64,000 nt of DNA. Origin: Homalodisca vitripennis (lineage: Eukaryota; Arthropoda; Insecta; Hemiptera; Cicadellidae). The stretch lies in the NCBI RefSeq assembly GCF_021130785.1, contig NC_060209.1:23746001-23810000 (forward strand), written 5' to 3'. The translations under genes and the position numbers were made by a program. The notes beneath the pieces were generated by a model that worked only from the letters and a program-made list of their open reading frames with translations, made no database searches and had not been told where the DNA came from. The stretch's first letter is position 1, and every line of letters starts with the position of its first letter. This document shows positions 1 to 14,000 of the stretch, one piece after another.

Positions 1-212
<212 letters not shown>

Positions 213-214
<2 letters not shown>

Positions 215-1609
215 ATACAAGTTCTCGTAAGGATCACAATAGGCCAAATAAGTTGTGAAAATAGTGCTAGTTTGTTACGTTTTAGTAACGTTACTGTTAA
301 AACTCCTTCATAGTGAGTAGAATTTTACCTAGAAATATGGAGGAGGAATAACTTTAACTCTATTCTGGTTCCGAGTAAAAATAATTCTTAGCGAAATGTT
401 TAAAACGCGCTACCCCACATTGTTTGTTTGTCTGGAGCTTATGTCAAAGTATTAACCTGAATAAGTATTAGGTTTAGAAAGTAGGACAGACATATACTCT
501 GGCATATGTGGCATATGAAGTACAAGGGGTAATATAATTCATGGGTTGTTGGTTAAACAAGGAGTAAAGGTCAATTGTTACTGTCATGTGCAAAACTAGT
601 TGAAAGTGTTTATAACGAACTGAAATGATATTGTTTTCTATTTCAAAGCTTGTTTTTGTGAAAGACAGTGGTGATTTCTGTGTAATATACTATGTTAATG
701 AGTTACTTTACACTCATCATCTTTTGATAGTGGTTGGATTAAATTTACAGAACAAAATTATAGATAGATTTTTTAAGATCACACTAATTCTAAATGTTGC
801 AAAGTTAGACCAGTTCCTTATTCTGTGAGAAGTGAAAAAAAGGATGTCAAGGAAGTTGTAGTTAATCCTGTATCCAGTAGTGACTGCTTAGCTTCTTAGA
901 TGCTTGTCTCTAAAGACAATTTTGTTCGTCTTTCTACTGAGTACAAAGTAGCCCTGTAGATCAAACTGAACATTGCCAGTTGTATAAATGTAAGCCATAA
1001 GTTGTCCTGACACGTATTATCTTTGGAGGCAGTATATTTTTGTTTGAATTTACGAATTTATAAATGAGAATACATAATAGCAGATGAATGTTTCAGCATG
1101 TTTTTAGGATGTTTAAATTATTCCTTTAAAATAACTCAAAACCGAATAACGACTTCCATTTTGAAACGAAGATTTTGTTAATATTTTATTTTCAAAAAGG
1201 TCTACCATAGGTCAACACAATTCTCAAGTTTCATAACTTTATCTTAACTGATTGGAAATATATAATTTTTCTGTTAAAACACATACAGACAGACAGAAGG
1301 AAAACTAATGGTTTTAGGACATACCTACATATGAAATTTTTGCTCACTTTTATGTTTGGATTAAAATCCCAAAGTATTGGAACACTTTTACCGAACACTC
1401 TGTAGAACACTTCTGTCAATTTTGGCTCAAATACCCAAAACAGCGTGCAGATTTACTGTACACTCTTTGGATTTGATCCTAGGGCCCCACTCCCTTGTCT
1501 AAAAATATGCCTAGCAATCTCGCCATATAGAACGTTCTTGGCAATTTTGGCTAAAATACATACCACTTCAAGGTACATATTCAGTGGAATTAGGCAAAAG
1601 ATAGTTTAA

Positions 1610-1611
<2 letters not shown>
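213..1611. other. AT-rich DNA, nothing recognised
   Basis: Only short open frames (67 aa or less) without recognisable motifs. No tandem or inverted repeat stands out. Confidence 0.6.
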
Positions 1612-1661
<50 letters not shown>

Positions 1662-1668
1662 ATATATT
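1612..1668. repeat. (TA)n microsatellite
   Basis: TA dinucleotide run with a single TTTA interruption. Confidence 0.95.
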
Positions 1669-2175
1669 GCAATGAACATATCATACGAAGGGTGAATGAA
1701 TATTTAATTATAATAGTTTAGTAAATTAATTTAAAAACACAATCTAAAAAAAATTCAATAAAAGGATAAAAATGAATTGTAAACGACAAAATACAAAAAA
1801 TATGTACACCGAATATATATGAAACAATTGCTGGTTGTGTGGTTCTTGTAAGAATAACAGTTGCACAATGTTATCATAATAATATAGAAAAGTTGTGTGA
1901 AAAACAAACCTAACAATAATTTGAAAACACTAAAAGTGGATTAATTATAAATGAAGGTATTGATTCTACTACAGGAAATCGACTGCATAATGTAGATCAG
2001 TAAGTTTATCATCATTGCAAAATTGAGGAGTTCAAAACATAATCAATTAAAACGCTTATATTTTAGTTTTTTTACATTGTTTATAAATTGAATTCTTAGT
2101 TTACATCGTCTTACTATCTTATGATTTATGATCTTATGAATAACAAGTACGCTCTATTGATAAAGATATGAGGTT

Positions 2176-2475
2176 TTATATTGTGTTATGTGACGCGAAA
2201 TATGCAAGTAGGTTCTCTGCTACGTCCAGCAGCAGGGAATCTTTTTGTACCTCTAAAGGGAATTTTTGGACGACGTTTGTCCCTCGCACTGGTAGTTTTA
2301 ACCCCTCACCCCACCATGCCACCGAGATCGTCCTGAAGTTGATTGCGTAGAGTCGTCTTCGTTTGTTGACTTTTCTCGTTATGTAAATAAGCACACGTGG
2401 CTCAATGGGGTTAAAAATATAGAATGACCACAAATATTGTAAATTTCTAAAACTTTTTAAACCTCGACTGCCCAC
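2176..2475 (-). other. isolated less AT-rich block with a 99-aa open frame, unknown
   Basis: This block is clearly less AT-rich than its surroundings and keeps a 99-residue frame open on the minus strand, with a shorter overlapping frame on the plus strand. The minus-strand peptide has the segments AWWGEGLKLPVRG and LLLDVAENLLAYF, which I cannot assign to a family. No splice structure, start context or poly(A) signal makes a gene convincing. A decayed mobile-element fragment is as likely as an exon. The flanks (1669-2175 and 2476-2790) show nothing. Confidence 0.2.
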
Positions 2476-2790
2476 TGCGTAATTTGTTTGGTAAATGCAT
2501 CAAGGTTCCAGACGTATTTCATTAAAATACGTCATATGGGTTACAGCCACAGATAAGAAAATACATTTCTTTGCACAGTATTAATGACTTTACCACAAAG
2601 TGCAGAGCTTATACTTGACGGCTTTGACCTAAAAGAACTTTGCTGCTATAGAAGTAAAGTTGTATGACGTATGTAAATAATATTGTGTTCAGCAAAAAGT
2701 TTTTTAATATTGCCTATTTGATTTTTAACTTAACTTTTAATTGATTAATAAACAGACCCTAAGTTGCTTGAATATTATATATTATATTTT

Positions 2791-2845
2791 ATGTATATGT
2801 ATATATATATCATATATATATATATATACACACACACATACATAA
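2791..2845. repeat. (TA)n/(CA)n microsatellite
   Basis: TA repeats change to a short CA run at the right end. The following 560 bases (2846-3404) hold nothing recognised. Confidence 0.9.
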
Positions 2846-3404
2846 AGTGTGAGTCAAAAGTATGGATACACTATGTTTAGTATTTGATGGATAAACATGG
2901 AGTCACTGTTACAACTTTGCCCATTTCCCCAAAATAAGATTTTACCATTATTTTATGGCTCTTACTCCTTATATTATGGGCCTTGACCTTATAGAGGTTA
3001 AATATATAAAATTACTGTAATAACTATCGTTTTTAAAATAGATATATTCATTATTTAGGGTATTCTTACTGCATGTTGGTTTATTTTTTTCTTCAAATAA
3101 ATATCATTGGCATGGATTATTCTGAGAATTCATACACTGAAAGGAAAATTTTCCCAAAAACTTTTGACAAACCAGAAACATTGACGTTTCTTTGCAATAA
3201 TAAATATTTTTTGAGGTACACGTCAATATAACCTGCTTTATTTTGGCCTTTGAAGGTTGCTAGTTTGAGATGAAGCAGACTTCTTGGTGGACAGGAATAT
3301 CCTACGCTCTACGCTACATAACGGCCTTGTATAAGTTTGAATAATTCTTTAGAAGCCCTAAAAAATTTTCAATATTTAAAAAATACTCATATCAACGAAT
3401 TATA

Positions 3405-3735
3405 TCGCTAACACTATAGTAGCAAAGTTTCTGATAGTAATTTATGCATTATAAAGTCCACGATTGTGTGTCAATGTTCCGTGCTTAAATAAATTAATGA
3501 GTTCGTCTATGATTACAATGTGACACTATACGAGCGAAGCTGCTGAATATAGACTATTCATTATAAAAGCCATGAATGTGTGACACTGTTTTGTGCTTAA
3601 TTAAGTTAATGAGTTCGTCTATGATTGCAATGTGACACTACACAAGCGAAGCTGCTGATAATAGACTATGTATTATAAATGCCATTAGTTTGTGACACTG
3701 TTCTGTGATTAGTGAAATTAATGAATAAAAGTGAC
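3405..3735. repeat. tandem repeat, ~112 bp unit, about 3 copies
   Basis: The phrase GAGTTCGTCTATGATT recurs near 3498 and 3611, each followed by CAATGTGACACTA, GCGAAGCTGCTGA and a further TGTGACACTGTT about 60 bases on. A more diverged first copy begins near 3405. Copies differ by substitutions and small indels, so the array is old. Confidence 0.8.
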
Positions 3736-5106
3736 TGATTGTACAACGTAGGGAATAATTACACAGGAGTGGCCCTGAGGGATCAGAGATATGTGACACA
3801 TATATATTATTACTGCAGTCTATCACTCTGTCACATTCGCGTATTTATAATATGTTGTATATGTTGTACCTCATAATTATGAAGCAATTTAATAATGTAA
3901 CTGGGAAATCAATGACGGTTAAATACGATCCATATTTTCTACTTTAAAAATTAAAATACTGAATCTTCTATGTCAATCATTATTCCTTGTTTAAGATTGG
4001 CTAAAAACGTTAATAGATTAAATAGGTTACGTAATTAATTAATTTCGAAACTAAATTTTGAAGAACAGTGCACTATTATGTTCACATTTTAAAGTGATTT
4101 TATGCAGTGAAATTTGTATACTTTTTGTTAAAACAGTTAATGAAATTAATTACTAATGATAAATATTTTAATTTAAGCTAAATGACATAAAATTTAACAT
4201 TAGATAATAATATCTTGGGTTTATTCAAGAAACCGTAGACTGTAACGATGTTTCAATTTCGTATAATACTAAAAAGTACTTTCATATTTTTTAAGTAGAC
4301 TATTAAAGTAAAGGAAGGCAATGTACATAAATGCAGATAGCCTTAAAGGACAATTATTGCTGGATATTTGAAAAATACTTCTATCCGTTTTCAGTAGGTT
4401 TTTACCTTTTGACACTTGTTTAGAAGAAAGTGATTTAAAATTAAAATATGCTATAAAACAAACATATACAAAACACAACACATAGAAACACACACACAGT
4501 CATGTTTACGAATAATATTGAATACAATTGGTGATAATTTCACGCTCGGTATCACAGAAAGCGTATTTAGCTTTCTAAATTGCGCAATGTTTGTGAATGT
4601 CTGCAATATTTATACAATGTAACAAACTTTTTTAGAATACAGTATTTTTATGCTAGAGGACGCTAGATCAATACATGGATATAGTTAAAACTCGTAATAA
4701 AAATCTAAAAAAATGTAGGGAGTGGACTCCATATACAGTTAACAAAAGTGGATGTAATTGAAAACTACTTATTTTGTTAATAGTCGACAAAGATGATGCA
4801 GTACATCCTGATATTTTTAAGTTGTCGTGTAATATAAAATAAAATCCAATTTTAAACATTTAAAATAATAATAAAAATATAAAAAAACTAAATTTAACGA
4901 TATTCCCTGTACGCAAGACCTGAATTCTGATTGATAGAGCTCAATGTACTCAAAAATTCGTTCTCGGCAGATACCACTACTCCTTACAAAACTGCTACCA
5001 CGCTACTGAGCTTAATTTATAGTAAAAAAACAATAAATTATTGCCTGGATAAAATAATATAACTTTATTTATTGATAATTACTTTGTACAAAAATAATGT
5101 TAAATA
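3736..5106. other. AT-rich DNA, nothing recognised
   Basis: Short AT-rich open frames only. No repeat or element hallmark seen. Confidence 0.6.
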
Positions 5107-5113
5107 TCTCTCT

Positions 5114-5187
<74 letters not shown>

Positions 5188-5202
5188 CTCTCCCTCTCTT
5201 TA
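5107..5202. repeat. (CT)n microsatellite
   Basis: Nearly pure CT run, interrupted by CC at two places. Confidence 0.97.
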
Positions 5203-5900
5203 AATCACATATTTAGTTTCGTATAAAAAAAAAATAACTTGCTACCAAGTGTTATTCACTATTATACCACTTTTAATCACAATTAATCCACGACGAAAAT
5301 CACTAATACTTAATTAAATAGATTTTAAACTGTTCGTGTACGCTAAATCAGTAAGGAAAACGCCTGTCAAACTGGAAATGCAACACAACATGTGACGTGT
5401 ACAGCTGGTTGAGCCAGGACTCTTCTTAGATCTCTCGTACAAGAATTATCAGTATTTTTAATATCATGATTTAAATGTTTAGACAATAAACTTTTGCAGG
5501 AATGGCTTATTATCTGTTAATGAAACAGTTTGCAACGAAGTTGTTTGAGGTTCCTACGTATTGGTACTGGAATGGGAATACTTAGAGACCGAAAAAATAT
5601 CACGTACTAGTATAATTAAAAGGGGAGAAAAAGATAAGTAAAAAGTCAAACAGTCCCACTGCTTCCCAGCCCCTACCAAGCAAGAAACCCCCTCTGCACG
5701 TTTACAGATGCGGTTGGATAGGGATGGAGCCCTACTTTCTCCACATGTTGCCTGGCACATATAGATAGACTTTGTGTGTTTCAGAATGAATTTGATGTAG
5801 GATCGCTACCTGATCAGAAGTATCCGTAGGAGTCGTTATATTGGATGTGATGGTCTGCCAGCCAGTCGAGAGGACAAAGACCTAGAGGACATTATACGCC
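5203..5900. other. unassigned sequence
   Basis: No gene is supported. Bases 5640-5760 are GC-richer and hold a 68-aa minus-strand frame with several cysteines but no recognised motif. Confidence 0.4.
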
Positions 5901-5919
5901 GTGGTTCAATCGTTGACCA

Positions 5920-6220
5920 TAGAGGCATGTCATGTATACCGATCTCCGAAGGCTGCTTCTAGACCTCTAGCACTTCAGCGGAGGGTAAGGAGCCTCCGGG
6001 GGCTATCAGTCGATCCCAAGACTGCTCCTGGCGAGATCGTGGTTCGATGCCCAGCTCGGCCATCCAGCTCCAGGTCGAGTGAAGGAGTTCCACAGGAAAC
6101 ACCAAGTTGAAAAGTTTAGGATTAAGGGAAGAGAGATCAAGTGTAAATATTGACCATAGACGGGGATAAAGTTTAATAAAGCAAACCTGTGTTTCATTTT
6201 TAACTGTGTTTCTCATTTTA
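5920..6220 (+). mobile_element. SINE-like element with Pol III box-like motifs
   Basis: A GC-richer block contains CTAGCACTTCAGCGGAGG, close to a Pol III A box, and about 75 bases later GTGGTTCGATGCC, a good match to the B-box consensus GGTTCGANNCC. The block continues into an A-rich stretch with AATAAAG near 6175. This layout is what a tRNA-derived SINE would show. No second copy of the body occurs in the window, so the family assignment is inference. The two minus-strand frames here (85 and 63 aa) are shadows of this block. Confidence 0.4.
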
Positions 6221-7240
6221 ATTTAGTGACCCAGGATAGAATACCCTTACAAATGACTATTGCGGAGGTGGGGTTTCCAGCACGATGGAACTATTATGTG
6301 TAAGGGAAAACCCCTTGAAATTATTTGGAAATAACCCAACGGACAAATATCATAAATAACTAACGGAAGTGAACTGAAGTAACACTTTGTCTGCGTTTCC
6401 GAAATCAAATTCACGCCCAACTACAGGTCGGGGAGAGACTTCGCGTTATACCTAGATTAATCTAAACGCTAAGCCAATGAAACTTTATAATGTCTACTTA
6501 TAAATAGAGGGTGTATTTTTAAATGGGTCACCGCTGTGATCTTGGAAGCTATAAATCTTACAAACACTTTAATAGGAACTTTTCTTAGTTTTTAATGACA
6601 CTTAAAAATCTATCTATTTCAAACTTTTATAAAAGTCCCCCAATTTTCTAATGTGGCGGTCACCTTAGTTTTTTATGTTAGAAAATTCTGTATTTTATTA
6701 TTATTTTTGTTAGGAATATTTAAAACGTATCTAATTTTTTTTACTTTGCTATTTCTCTTAATAGCGGAGCTACGTAGATTATCGGTTTTAACTTATCTCT
6801 CACGCTGTCCGTCCAATACACTAACTAATACGAATATATATATGAATAAAAACAGTTGTAATAGTACCTGACATATCACTGCATTCCTAAAAATTTGGCT
6901 GCATTATTTATTAATAATGTAAAGAAATCTCAATTAATAATATTAATACTAATAATAAACTAATCAGGTAAAAATGCGTTAATCAAGAGTTTATTAGCCT
7001 CAACCCAGGCTTCCAACGTTATGTCTCGTATAATAGTACCATATTCCAATAAAATATCAAAATATAAATTTTACATGACACATCAACTGCAATTATTACA
7101 CAGAATGTTATAAATTATTATTCTTAAAATTTGCATTAAATGAAATGTAATTTAAATGAAATTTTATTATTAAATAATATATTTAATCTGTAAAATCAAT
7201 CGTTTCCAATGATAAAAATCAAACTATCGACACAGTCATC
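6221..7240. other. AT-rich DNA, nothing recognised
   Basis: No motif, array or inverted repeat identified. The 72-aa plus-strand frame at 6653 is AT-driven and has no recognisable features. Confidence 0.6.
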
Positions 7241-8830
7241 TAGAATGGAATAGAATATGAATTTATTTCTTCCATTATTTACATAGTTTTACGTACACAA
7301 TACAAATTTGGCTCGGAATATCTAGCCATCGAATCAAGTAGAGATGGCTAGCACAAAACGAAATTGGCAAAAAAAAACGTCTATTATAGTCTAAATAAAC
7401 TTAAATCCTAGCGGTCCATCGCAGTGTTCGCAACGAAATAAAAATAACATACAAATAAATACTAATACTGAAATACACTTAGCAACAAAACATTATTACA
7501 AACCCAAGAAGTTACGTATTCTACAATACAATAAATAAATGTTTGTGTATAGTAAGAATTTAAGACACAGCAGTAAAAAATTTAAAACAAAAGAATAATT
7601 TCATTCATGTTTCCTAAAAACTTCAGTGCAGAATCTCAAAACAATCCTTTGTGCTTCTTTTTCTAGTAGCCATCTTTTAACTTATTTTTTGAAAAAAATT
7701 AAGTTTTTGGAGTTTTTAATACTGTGGGGTAACATGTTAAAAAGCTTTGGGCCTATACAAATAAAAGTTTTTCCGAACATATTTTTATTGATTTTTGGTC
7801 TTATGTAAACATAGTTGGTAGCAGCACGAGTGTAGAGTTGAAATTGTTTATTTCCATCATTTCCACTTCGGATGTAGAATATTTTCAAAACTTTAAATAT
7901 AAAAAGGTGTTTGAGAGGGAGGATTTTAGTTACTCGGAATAAAGGTATGGAGGATTCTCTATGAGGCTTACGTGTGATTATTCTTACAAAATGTTTTTTA
8001 ATTACTTCTATTGGTTGCAGTGAGACATTGCCAGCTGCTCCCTAGACCTCATTACCGTTATAGATCTTGAATGAATTAAGGAAACATATAAAACTTGGAG
8101 TAGTTCGTCATTTAAGAGATTTTGTAAAAATATAATGTTCTCATGCTCTTACGTAATTGTGCTTGTAACTGATTAATATGTTGTTTCCAAGAAACATTTT
8201 CATCCAAAGTTACACCTAAATATTTAACATGTGCTATCTCTTTAATTTCTGGGCAAAGGCAATCTTGAGTTCTGGAACAATTAAAATAAGTGTGAAATTT
8301 CAGTTTATATTAAATGTAAAACTTTTTAAGGTCGAAATTTACAAAAATTAGTTTTATCTGTGTTAATTATCATTTTGCTACTAGTACAAAATGAGCTTAG
8401 AGTCTGTAAATCTGTTTTAATATGTTCCCAAATTATTTGCCAGGATCGCTGTACGTATCGAAGGGCAATATCGTCCGCAAAAGGTATGATTTTTCCGTGA
8501 AAGGGTACATTCAATAAATCATTCATGAAAATTATGAACAGGGTTGCTGACAAAACGGACCCCTGTGGTACACCTTGCAATATAGGCTTTGAATGAATGA
8601 AACATTTTTAAATTTTAACTTGCTGAGTGCTTCCCGTCAAAAAGCTTCTAAACCAATTTAATGCGTTTCCTCTGATCCCACAAACACTCCATCTTGTTTA
8701 AAAGAATATCGTGATCAACAAGATCAAACGCTTTAGAGAAATCAACGAATAAACCTGAGGCCTTACTGTTATTATTTGTACCATTTAAAATTCTATTATT
8801 TATATCATCTGTTAAGGAGACAGATTTTTT
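7241..8830 (-). mobile_element. 5'-truncated non-LTR retrotransposon (LINE, Jockey/CR1-like)
   Basis: Read on the minus strand, this is the 3' half of a LINE: reverse transcriptase core, connecting region, C-terminal domain, 3' untranslated region and a tail. The minus-strand 3' end near 7241-7290 reads AATAAATTCATATTCTATTC, the short-pentamer type of tail seen in several insect LINEs. The 5' part (endonuclease, ORF1, 5' UTR) is missing, as expected for incomplete target-primed reverse transcription. No target-site duplication could be fixed by eye. Placement in the Jockey/CR1 group rests on the motif style only. Confidence 0.85.
7682..8820 (-). pseudogene. broken LINE reverse transcriptase
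   Basis: This coded for the reverse transcriptase that copies LINE RNA into DNA at a nicked target. Going 5' to 3' on the minus strand, the frames show GLFVDFSKAFDLVDHDIL at 8706-8765 (first catalytic Asp region), then N-WF-SFLTG around 8630-8660, GVPQGSVLSATLFIIFMNDL at about 8512-8575, the FADD catalytic box at about 8470-8490 and KYLGVTLDENVSWKQHI near 8175-8230. The C-terminal domain contains LPLKHLFIFKVLKIFY and, near its end, GPKLFNMLPHSIKN before a stop at 7682. The motifs sit in different frames separated by frameshifts and stops, for instance between the SKAFD and GVPQG blocks and after the FADD block, so no functional protein can be made. The longest uninterrupted piece is 84 residues (8326-8580). 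The family identity is secure; the exact clade is not. Confidence 0.88.
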
Positions 8831-8944
8831 CAGATATTTGCCATCGTCCAGTCATACAATACTATCAGTAACACTACGTTTCAAGATCTGTAATCTGATT
8901 TCTTCAGTTAAATTACTAAACTAATGCATGGCTACAACTTAGCT

Positions 8945-9015
8945 TAAAGAGCTTCAGTGAAGAAGAGGTCAGATTGCAGATCTCTAAACGTGCTGTTACT
9001 AGGTGATGCATCATC
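8945..9015 (+). mobile_element. possible LINE 3'-end motif, plus orientation
   Basis: GAAGAAGAGGTCAGATTGC followed by AGATCTCTAAACG matches a segment at 46289-46320 (GGAAGAGACCAGGTTGC then AGATCTCGAAATG), and both are followed by a T-rich stretch and a RTCACTARGCGATG-like string. A segment of this kind, after a 'tEEEtrLQISK'-type coding end, is common at the 3' end of invertebrate LINEs. That link is inference; the two-copy match is seen directly. Confidence 0.4.
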
Positions 9016-10780
9016 ATTAAACCCAAATGTTCCTCATATAGAAATAAAGCCTGGTACACAATGTTAAGTCTATAGATCAGTTAGATTTTTAGTTATCGTG
9101 CGGATTCTTGAGCTTCTCTAAAGCTCAGCTAACTAAGAATAAACAACCACACAAAACTATATAAAATATATCATATCTTTATATAATCGCTTAGAACAAC
9201 ATTTCTAATTGAGTTGAACGTTATTTGAAGTCGATTTAAAACTCGGAATTTAGGTTGTGCCTATTGAAGTGTCTCAAAAATTATACATCTTTTAGATTTA
9301 TAAACATTTTGAGATTTAATCTAGAAGCCAAACGCAAAAGGAAGGAACAACATCACGGCTGGGTAGTCGGTCAACAGTGGTCAACCAAAATCCGTTGAAG
9401 TCTGCATAAGCATTTGTGCACCCTCATTCCCAGACCTACGCCGTCACAGCCACACCGCCGCCGCACCGTCGGCGTTATTTGATTGTGATCAACGCAGATA
9501 TTTTGTGGTGTTTCCAAATTTGATTTACTGTAGAAGTACTGTACTGGATAGCAGTCCAAATATGAACACTTTTAAGTTCTCAAACAATTTCCTCTAGAGT
9601 ACTACATTGCTTATGATTGCTCAGAAACCATTTTTACTATCAATTATGAGAAGATGTTTCTCTTCTTAAACGTCTATTGCAAATTGTGTATGGTTAAATA
9701 CATTTTTCTCGTAAGTTACAACAGTAAGTAGACCGAACCTTTCACTTGGACGCTAAGATTCGGTAGATATCACGCATGAGGTTCGTTTACTATCGTTTAA
9801 TGTTGGATTTATAGCGATAGCTTTCGTTTCGATTAGTGACAATTGGTTGGAAACTACTCCAAGTACATTTTTTTCAATTGATATTGATCGTAGTTACAGC
9901 TATGGGGAAAGAGTGAAGACAGAATAAGAAAAGAAGGATAAAGATTTTTGCAGCAAAATATTTTGATCGAAATTGTCTACATTTTTAAATGTAATGCGTT
10001 GTTATATTTATATTTTAATTGCTAACAAAATAAGCTCACAAATATGCACAAATTTAGGTATGCTAATTTAGGATTTTGGAGGCCATTATCTTACAAAATG
10101 TAAAAGCATTTCTCAGAAATTCGGTCATGAGGGCGAATGAAATAGGCATTTTTATATTAAAACTACGTAAAAGGTACTCTTTGAAAAGGTGTTTTAAGGA
10201 ATTGGTTTTATCGACTCCATTCATTTTAATAACGTTCCTAACCGTTATTCATTAATGAATAATATTTTTGAGTTCTTCTAAATGTTTATTTGAGGATATT
10301 AATAGTATTAATTTATAGCATTAATTGGTTGTGTTTGCAGAATAAAGATCTTGTAGTGCTAATCATATAGTGCAACACTATTATTAACTAATCTACGTGA
10401 TTAACACGTCCAGCCCCAGAGCATACACAGCTGACCCGTGTGTGTTGGACTACCCTGTACTGAACACTGTTCCTCCTGAGGACCAAAGGGTCATAACATC
10501 AAATTACATATTTGATATCTATAAAAAACTTAGGATATGACTCGTTATAAACACAAAATCACAACTTTTGTTTTAATGTACGATTTGTTACTATTTTGTA
10601 GTTACTATCATAAGTTTTTTTTATTCCTGAGTTATTATTAATTTATTAATTAATGTAAGGATCTGTTTCAGTGCACAGCTGCCCACATTAAATTACCTGA
10701 TACTTTATTAATTAATTTTTCAGAATAATCAATGGGAAATTTCATACATAAAACGCAATGACTTTATTCAATCACTCACT
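9016..10780. other. mostly unassigned; GC-rich patch at 9395-9480
   Basis: Bases 9395-9480 are rich in CpG (CACACCGCCGCCGCACCG) and stand out from the AT-rich surroundings, but no gene start or element edge is visible. Bases 10398-10500 are another less AT-rich patch (GTCCAGCCCCAGAG) that I cannot assign. Otherwise nothing recognised. Confidence 0.4.
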
Positions 10781-10789
10781 CATTCATCA

Positions 10790-11080
10790 ATAATTATCCA
10801 AACTTCCCCAAATAACAGCCAGTTGAAATTTGGCACACGCATGCCTCATGACGTGAATAGAAAAAAATTAAAGCATTGACATTTAGGATTAAATCCATAG
10901 TAGTTTAAATGGGATTTCTATGACTAAAATAACTATATATTTTTATTTTTAACTTTTCGTAAGATGACGTAAGACGATGAAATTTGACACATAGTTCTCT
11001 TATACTCTCAAGAGGCAAATATAAGGTCTTTCATGAAGCGTACATGGGTATTTAGCCCATACAATAACTATACTTTTGTT
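10790..11080. repeat. degenerate two-module repeat
   Basis: Two modules share a core: TTGAAATTTGGCACACGCAT near 10825 and ATGAAATTTGACACATAG near 10978, each followed by a CTCATGACG or CTCTTATACTC string. Modules like this are common in arthropod non-autonomous elements. No element ends are visible here. Confidence 0.35.
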
Positions 11081-14000
11081 TATTCTTCTCCCCGATCTCC
11101 AGAAAATATAAAATTAAAAAAACACGTGCCTCATGTGTTACAAAGAAAAATCTGAAGCACTTTACGAATGATCTAACTAACTGCAAAGCGTTAGAAAATG
11201 AATGTTTTAAATTTTAAATATGATAGATACCACTACCACCCTGGATGATTCCAGAAAAGAAATGAACAACGACACAAAAATATATCTGAGGAAGAAAATA
11301 CTCGTATATCAATACATATGTTCGAGAAACATTCTTTGGTCAACAAACCTACTTCTGGTCCTAGTAATCTACTAATCCACTTCTAAGAGTGGATTTAAAA
11401 TCCAATCTTTTGGCTGAGTATTATTATTTTACAAATGGAATTTGGTGGCAATTCTCTCCTTTACCTTATAAAACAGTTTTTCAGATAGTGTACACATACA
11501 CTCACACAGACAACAATCTTTCCGTCTCACCTAATTTCGCTGTTACGCTATTTATCTGTTAGTCTTTCAATGACGCTCCCGAAATAAAACAAAAACTAGA
11601 CGGTGTGTATTTTAGTGTTATAGTTATGTGCAACCTTAAAATATACTGTAAAATATTCGAAATGCTAGGATCGGAGAAGTGGAAAGTGCATTTTATAGTA
11701 CGTAAGTGAATATAACAGTTAATAATGTTTCCACATATTTGTTTACTGTGCGTGCCTGTTCCCAAAAAGGTCTGGTTCTAACATTAAAAAAACAATGAAA
11801 TAGTTTGTTATAAACGAAAATGTAAAACGAAGCAAAGTTAAAATTAATATATTTTACTTCAATGTTTATGCCCTAAAATAATAAAAATATTTTACTATAA
11901 TGTGACCTACCATTCGTAATTAAATACCCGTTTTAACGAGCAAGTTGTCGGACATATTCTTCTCTGAATAGGTGACTTTTGGAGAATAAAGTCTCTTTGG
12001 TGACATATTATTACGGTCGAAAGCCCAGTCAACAAGGGATGGTCGAATCCTTTACGTTAGTATAAACATTTGAGTTCTCGATTCAGTATCCCTGATGATA
12101 GTTTAGCTCATTCAATAGCCTTTACAATCCAACATTTTGAAACTTTTTTCATATAAAAGTGACATCGTAGTTAAATTTAATGTTATATAATTTATTAGTT
12201 ATTTATGGTCAAAAAAGTCTTACTGTTACTTGAGATAAAATGTTGTTGTACATTTGTAATGCAAAGAAAGTATATGTTTATGTAAAGTATATGAGTATAT
12301 TGATTAAAAAAAAAACATTAAACAGCCCTTTAGTGTGGAAAAGCAAACTTTTGTGACCCACACGTTAACAAATAGGACACCAAAATTAAGTATAGATTAC
12401 GTTAAACAGTTTCGTTCCTCATTGTTACAGCTGTTAAATTACGGTTATATTTTTTGTCCAGTGTTTTCACTGGATAACGCCTGCAATGAAAGTCAGCTCG
12501 CTGTGTTTGCAGTTAAATACAGTAAATCCACTGACTGTCACCATAAATAAATCAGACCGACGTTTATATATCCTCGTTAATAAACCGCAACTAAGCTTTT
12601 ATAGCATACATGAAATACACATTTAGTTTTTGTGCATTTCCAGTGTTGTAAACTGTATAGAAATAAGAGTTCTTAAATATTTTGGTTGGTATTTTGGTAT
12701 ATTGGTATATACAGGGTACTATATGAGGATAGCTGTGAATTATTTTAATTTATTTTGAGAATCATCTGCATTTGTTCCTGACCACAAGTGATGGGATTAA
12801 ACCTACTTCACATAACTGAAACTTTGGAATAGGAGGTCCGCCACTAAAATATTGTCCAGTTGATATTATGTAACATAAAAACCCAGCAGTACCAGCATCC
12901 TAATCGGGAAAGTCGGCGATCACTATGTAGTCTCGGAATGTTATCAATCTCTAAAAGAGAACATAATAGTATATAAAGCACTAAATTCAACAATGCCTTG
13001 TAGAAAAGTTTACAAAATAAGCACACTTTTATTAATGTTTTTTTAACGTAACAATAGTCTGCCTTTTAAGCAATGTTACTGATGATGAATTTTTCACTGT
13101 GTTATTTGCAAGATAAGTATTGTTGTCATTTTTGATTTGAGAAATCTATAATAAAATTAATGAAATTTTGGGTTCACTTACTGACTGATTTACATTAGAT
13201 CCATACAAATTCCTTTAGGCTATCACGGATAATCTGGACCTTCGGATAATCGGATAACCACATTCCGCATAATCGGTTACATGTTTTATATCATTTGACG
13301 TAATCTTTTGGAAAGAGCTAAACATCTATTAAGCGACCTCAAATTTAAAAAACTGCTACGAAAAAGATAATTGTTGTTTGTAACTAAGTTTCAATATTTA
13401 TCCACTGCCACCTATAACTGTATAACAATAAAACAATAGTAAACAGCAGCGTATAAAAAAATTTTCCTAGCTTATTTACATCACATTTAACTTATCTTAG
13501 TGTGACTCCTAAAACAGGAAAACTGTGTTGAAATACCCAATGTACTACATTATAACATAATCAACTTTATATACTCATAGGAGTATTCGCATATTTCTAC
13601 GATAGTGCCCTTGAAACTGAGGTTGTACTTTAAAAAACTTTTGTTATTGAATAATTTTTTAGTTATTTATGGGTTTGCAGAAGTAAATACGATCAGTTCG
13701 TGTTTACTTGTTTACAGACGATGTACAAGGAAAGGCAAAATCAATGTATTTCGATGTAGAGTCGTTTACCCATTTACATGTTTTCAATATATTGAAAATT
13801 AGCCACCGTGAATTTTTATAGGCTGAGCGTCTATGGAAATTCCTTCCTTCTAATGATGAAAATCAGATTGCTAACTTTATGGGCTACCAACTGTTAAGTA
13901 AAACTACTTTATGACTGTAAAACAATGTTTTGAAAACATATAGTCTTGAAATTTTTAAAATAGCTTAGATGCAGATACAGTGACACACACATAGGGCTGT

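Noticed and set aside
10398..10500. piggyBac-like end at a TTAA near a GTCCAGCCC string
   Set aside because: No matching inverted end or TTAA duplication was found nearby, and the resemblance is too short.
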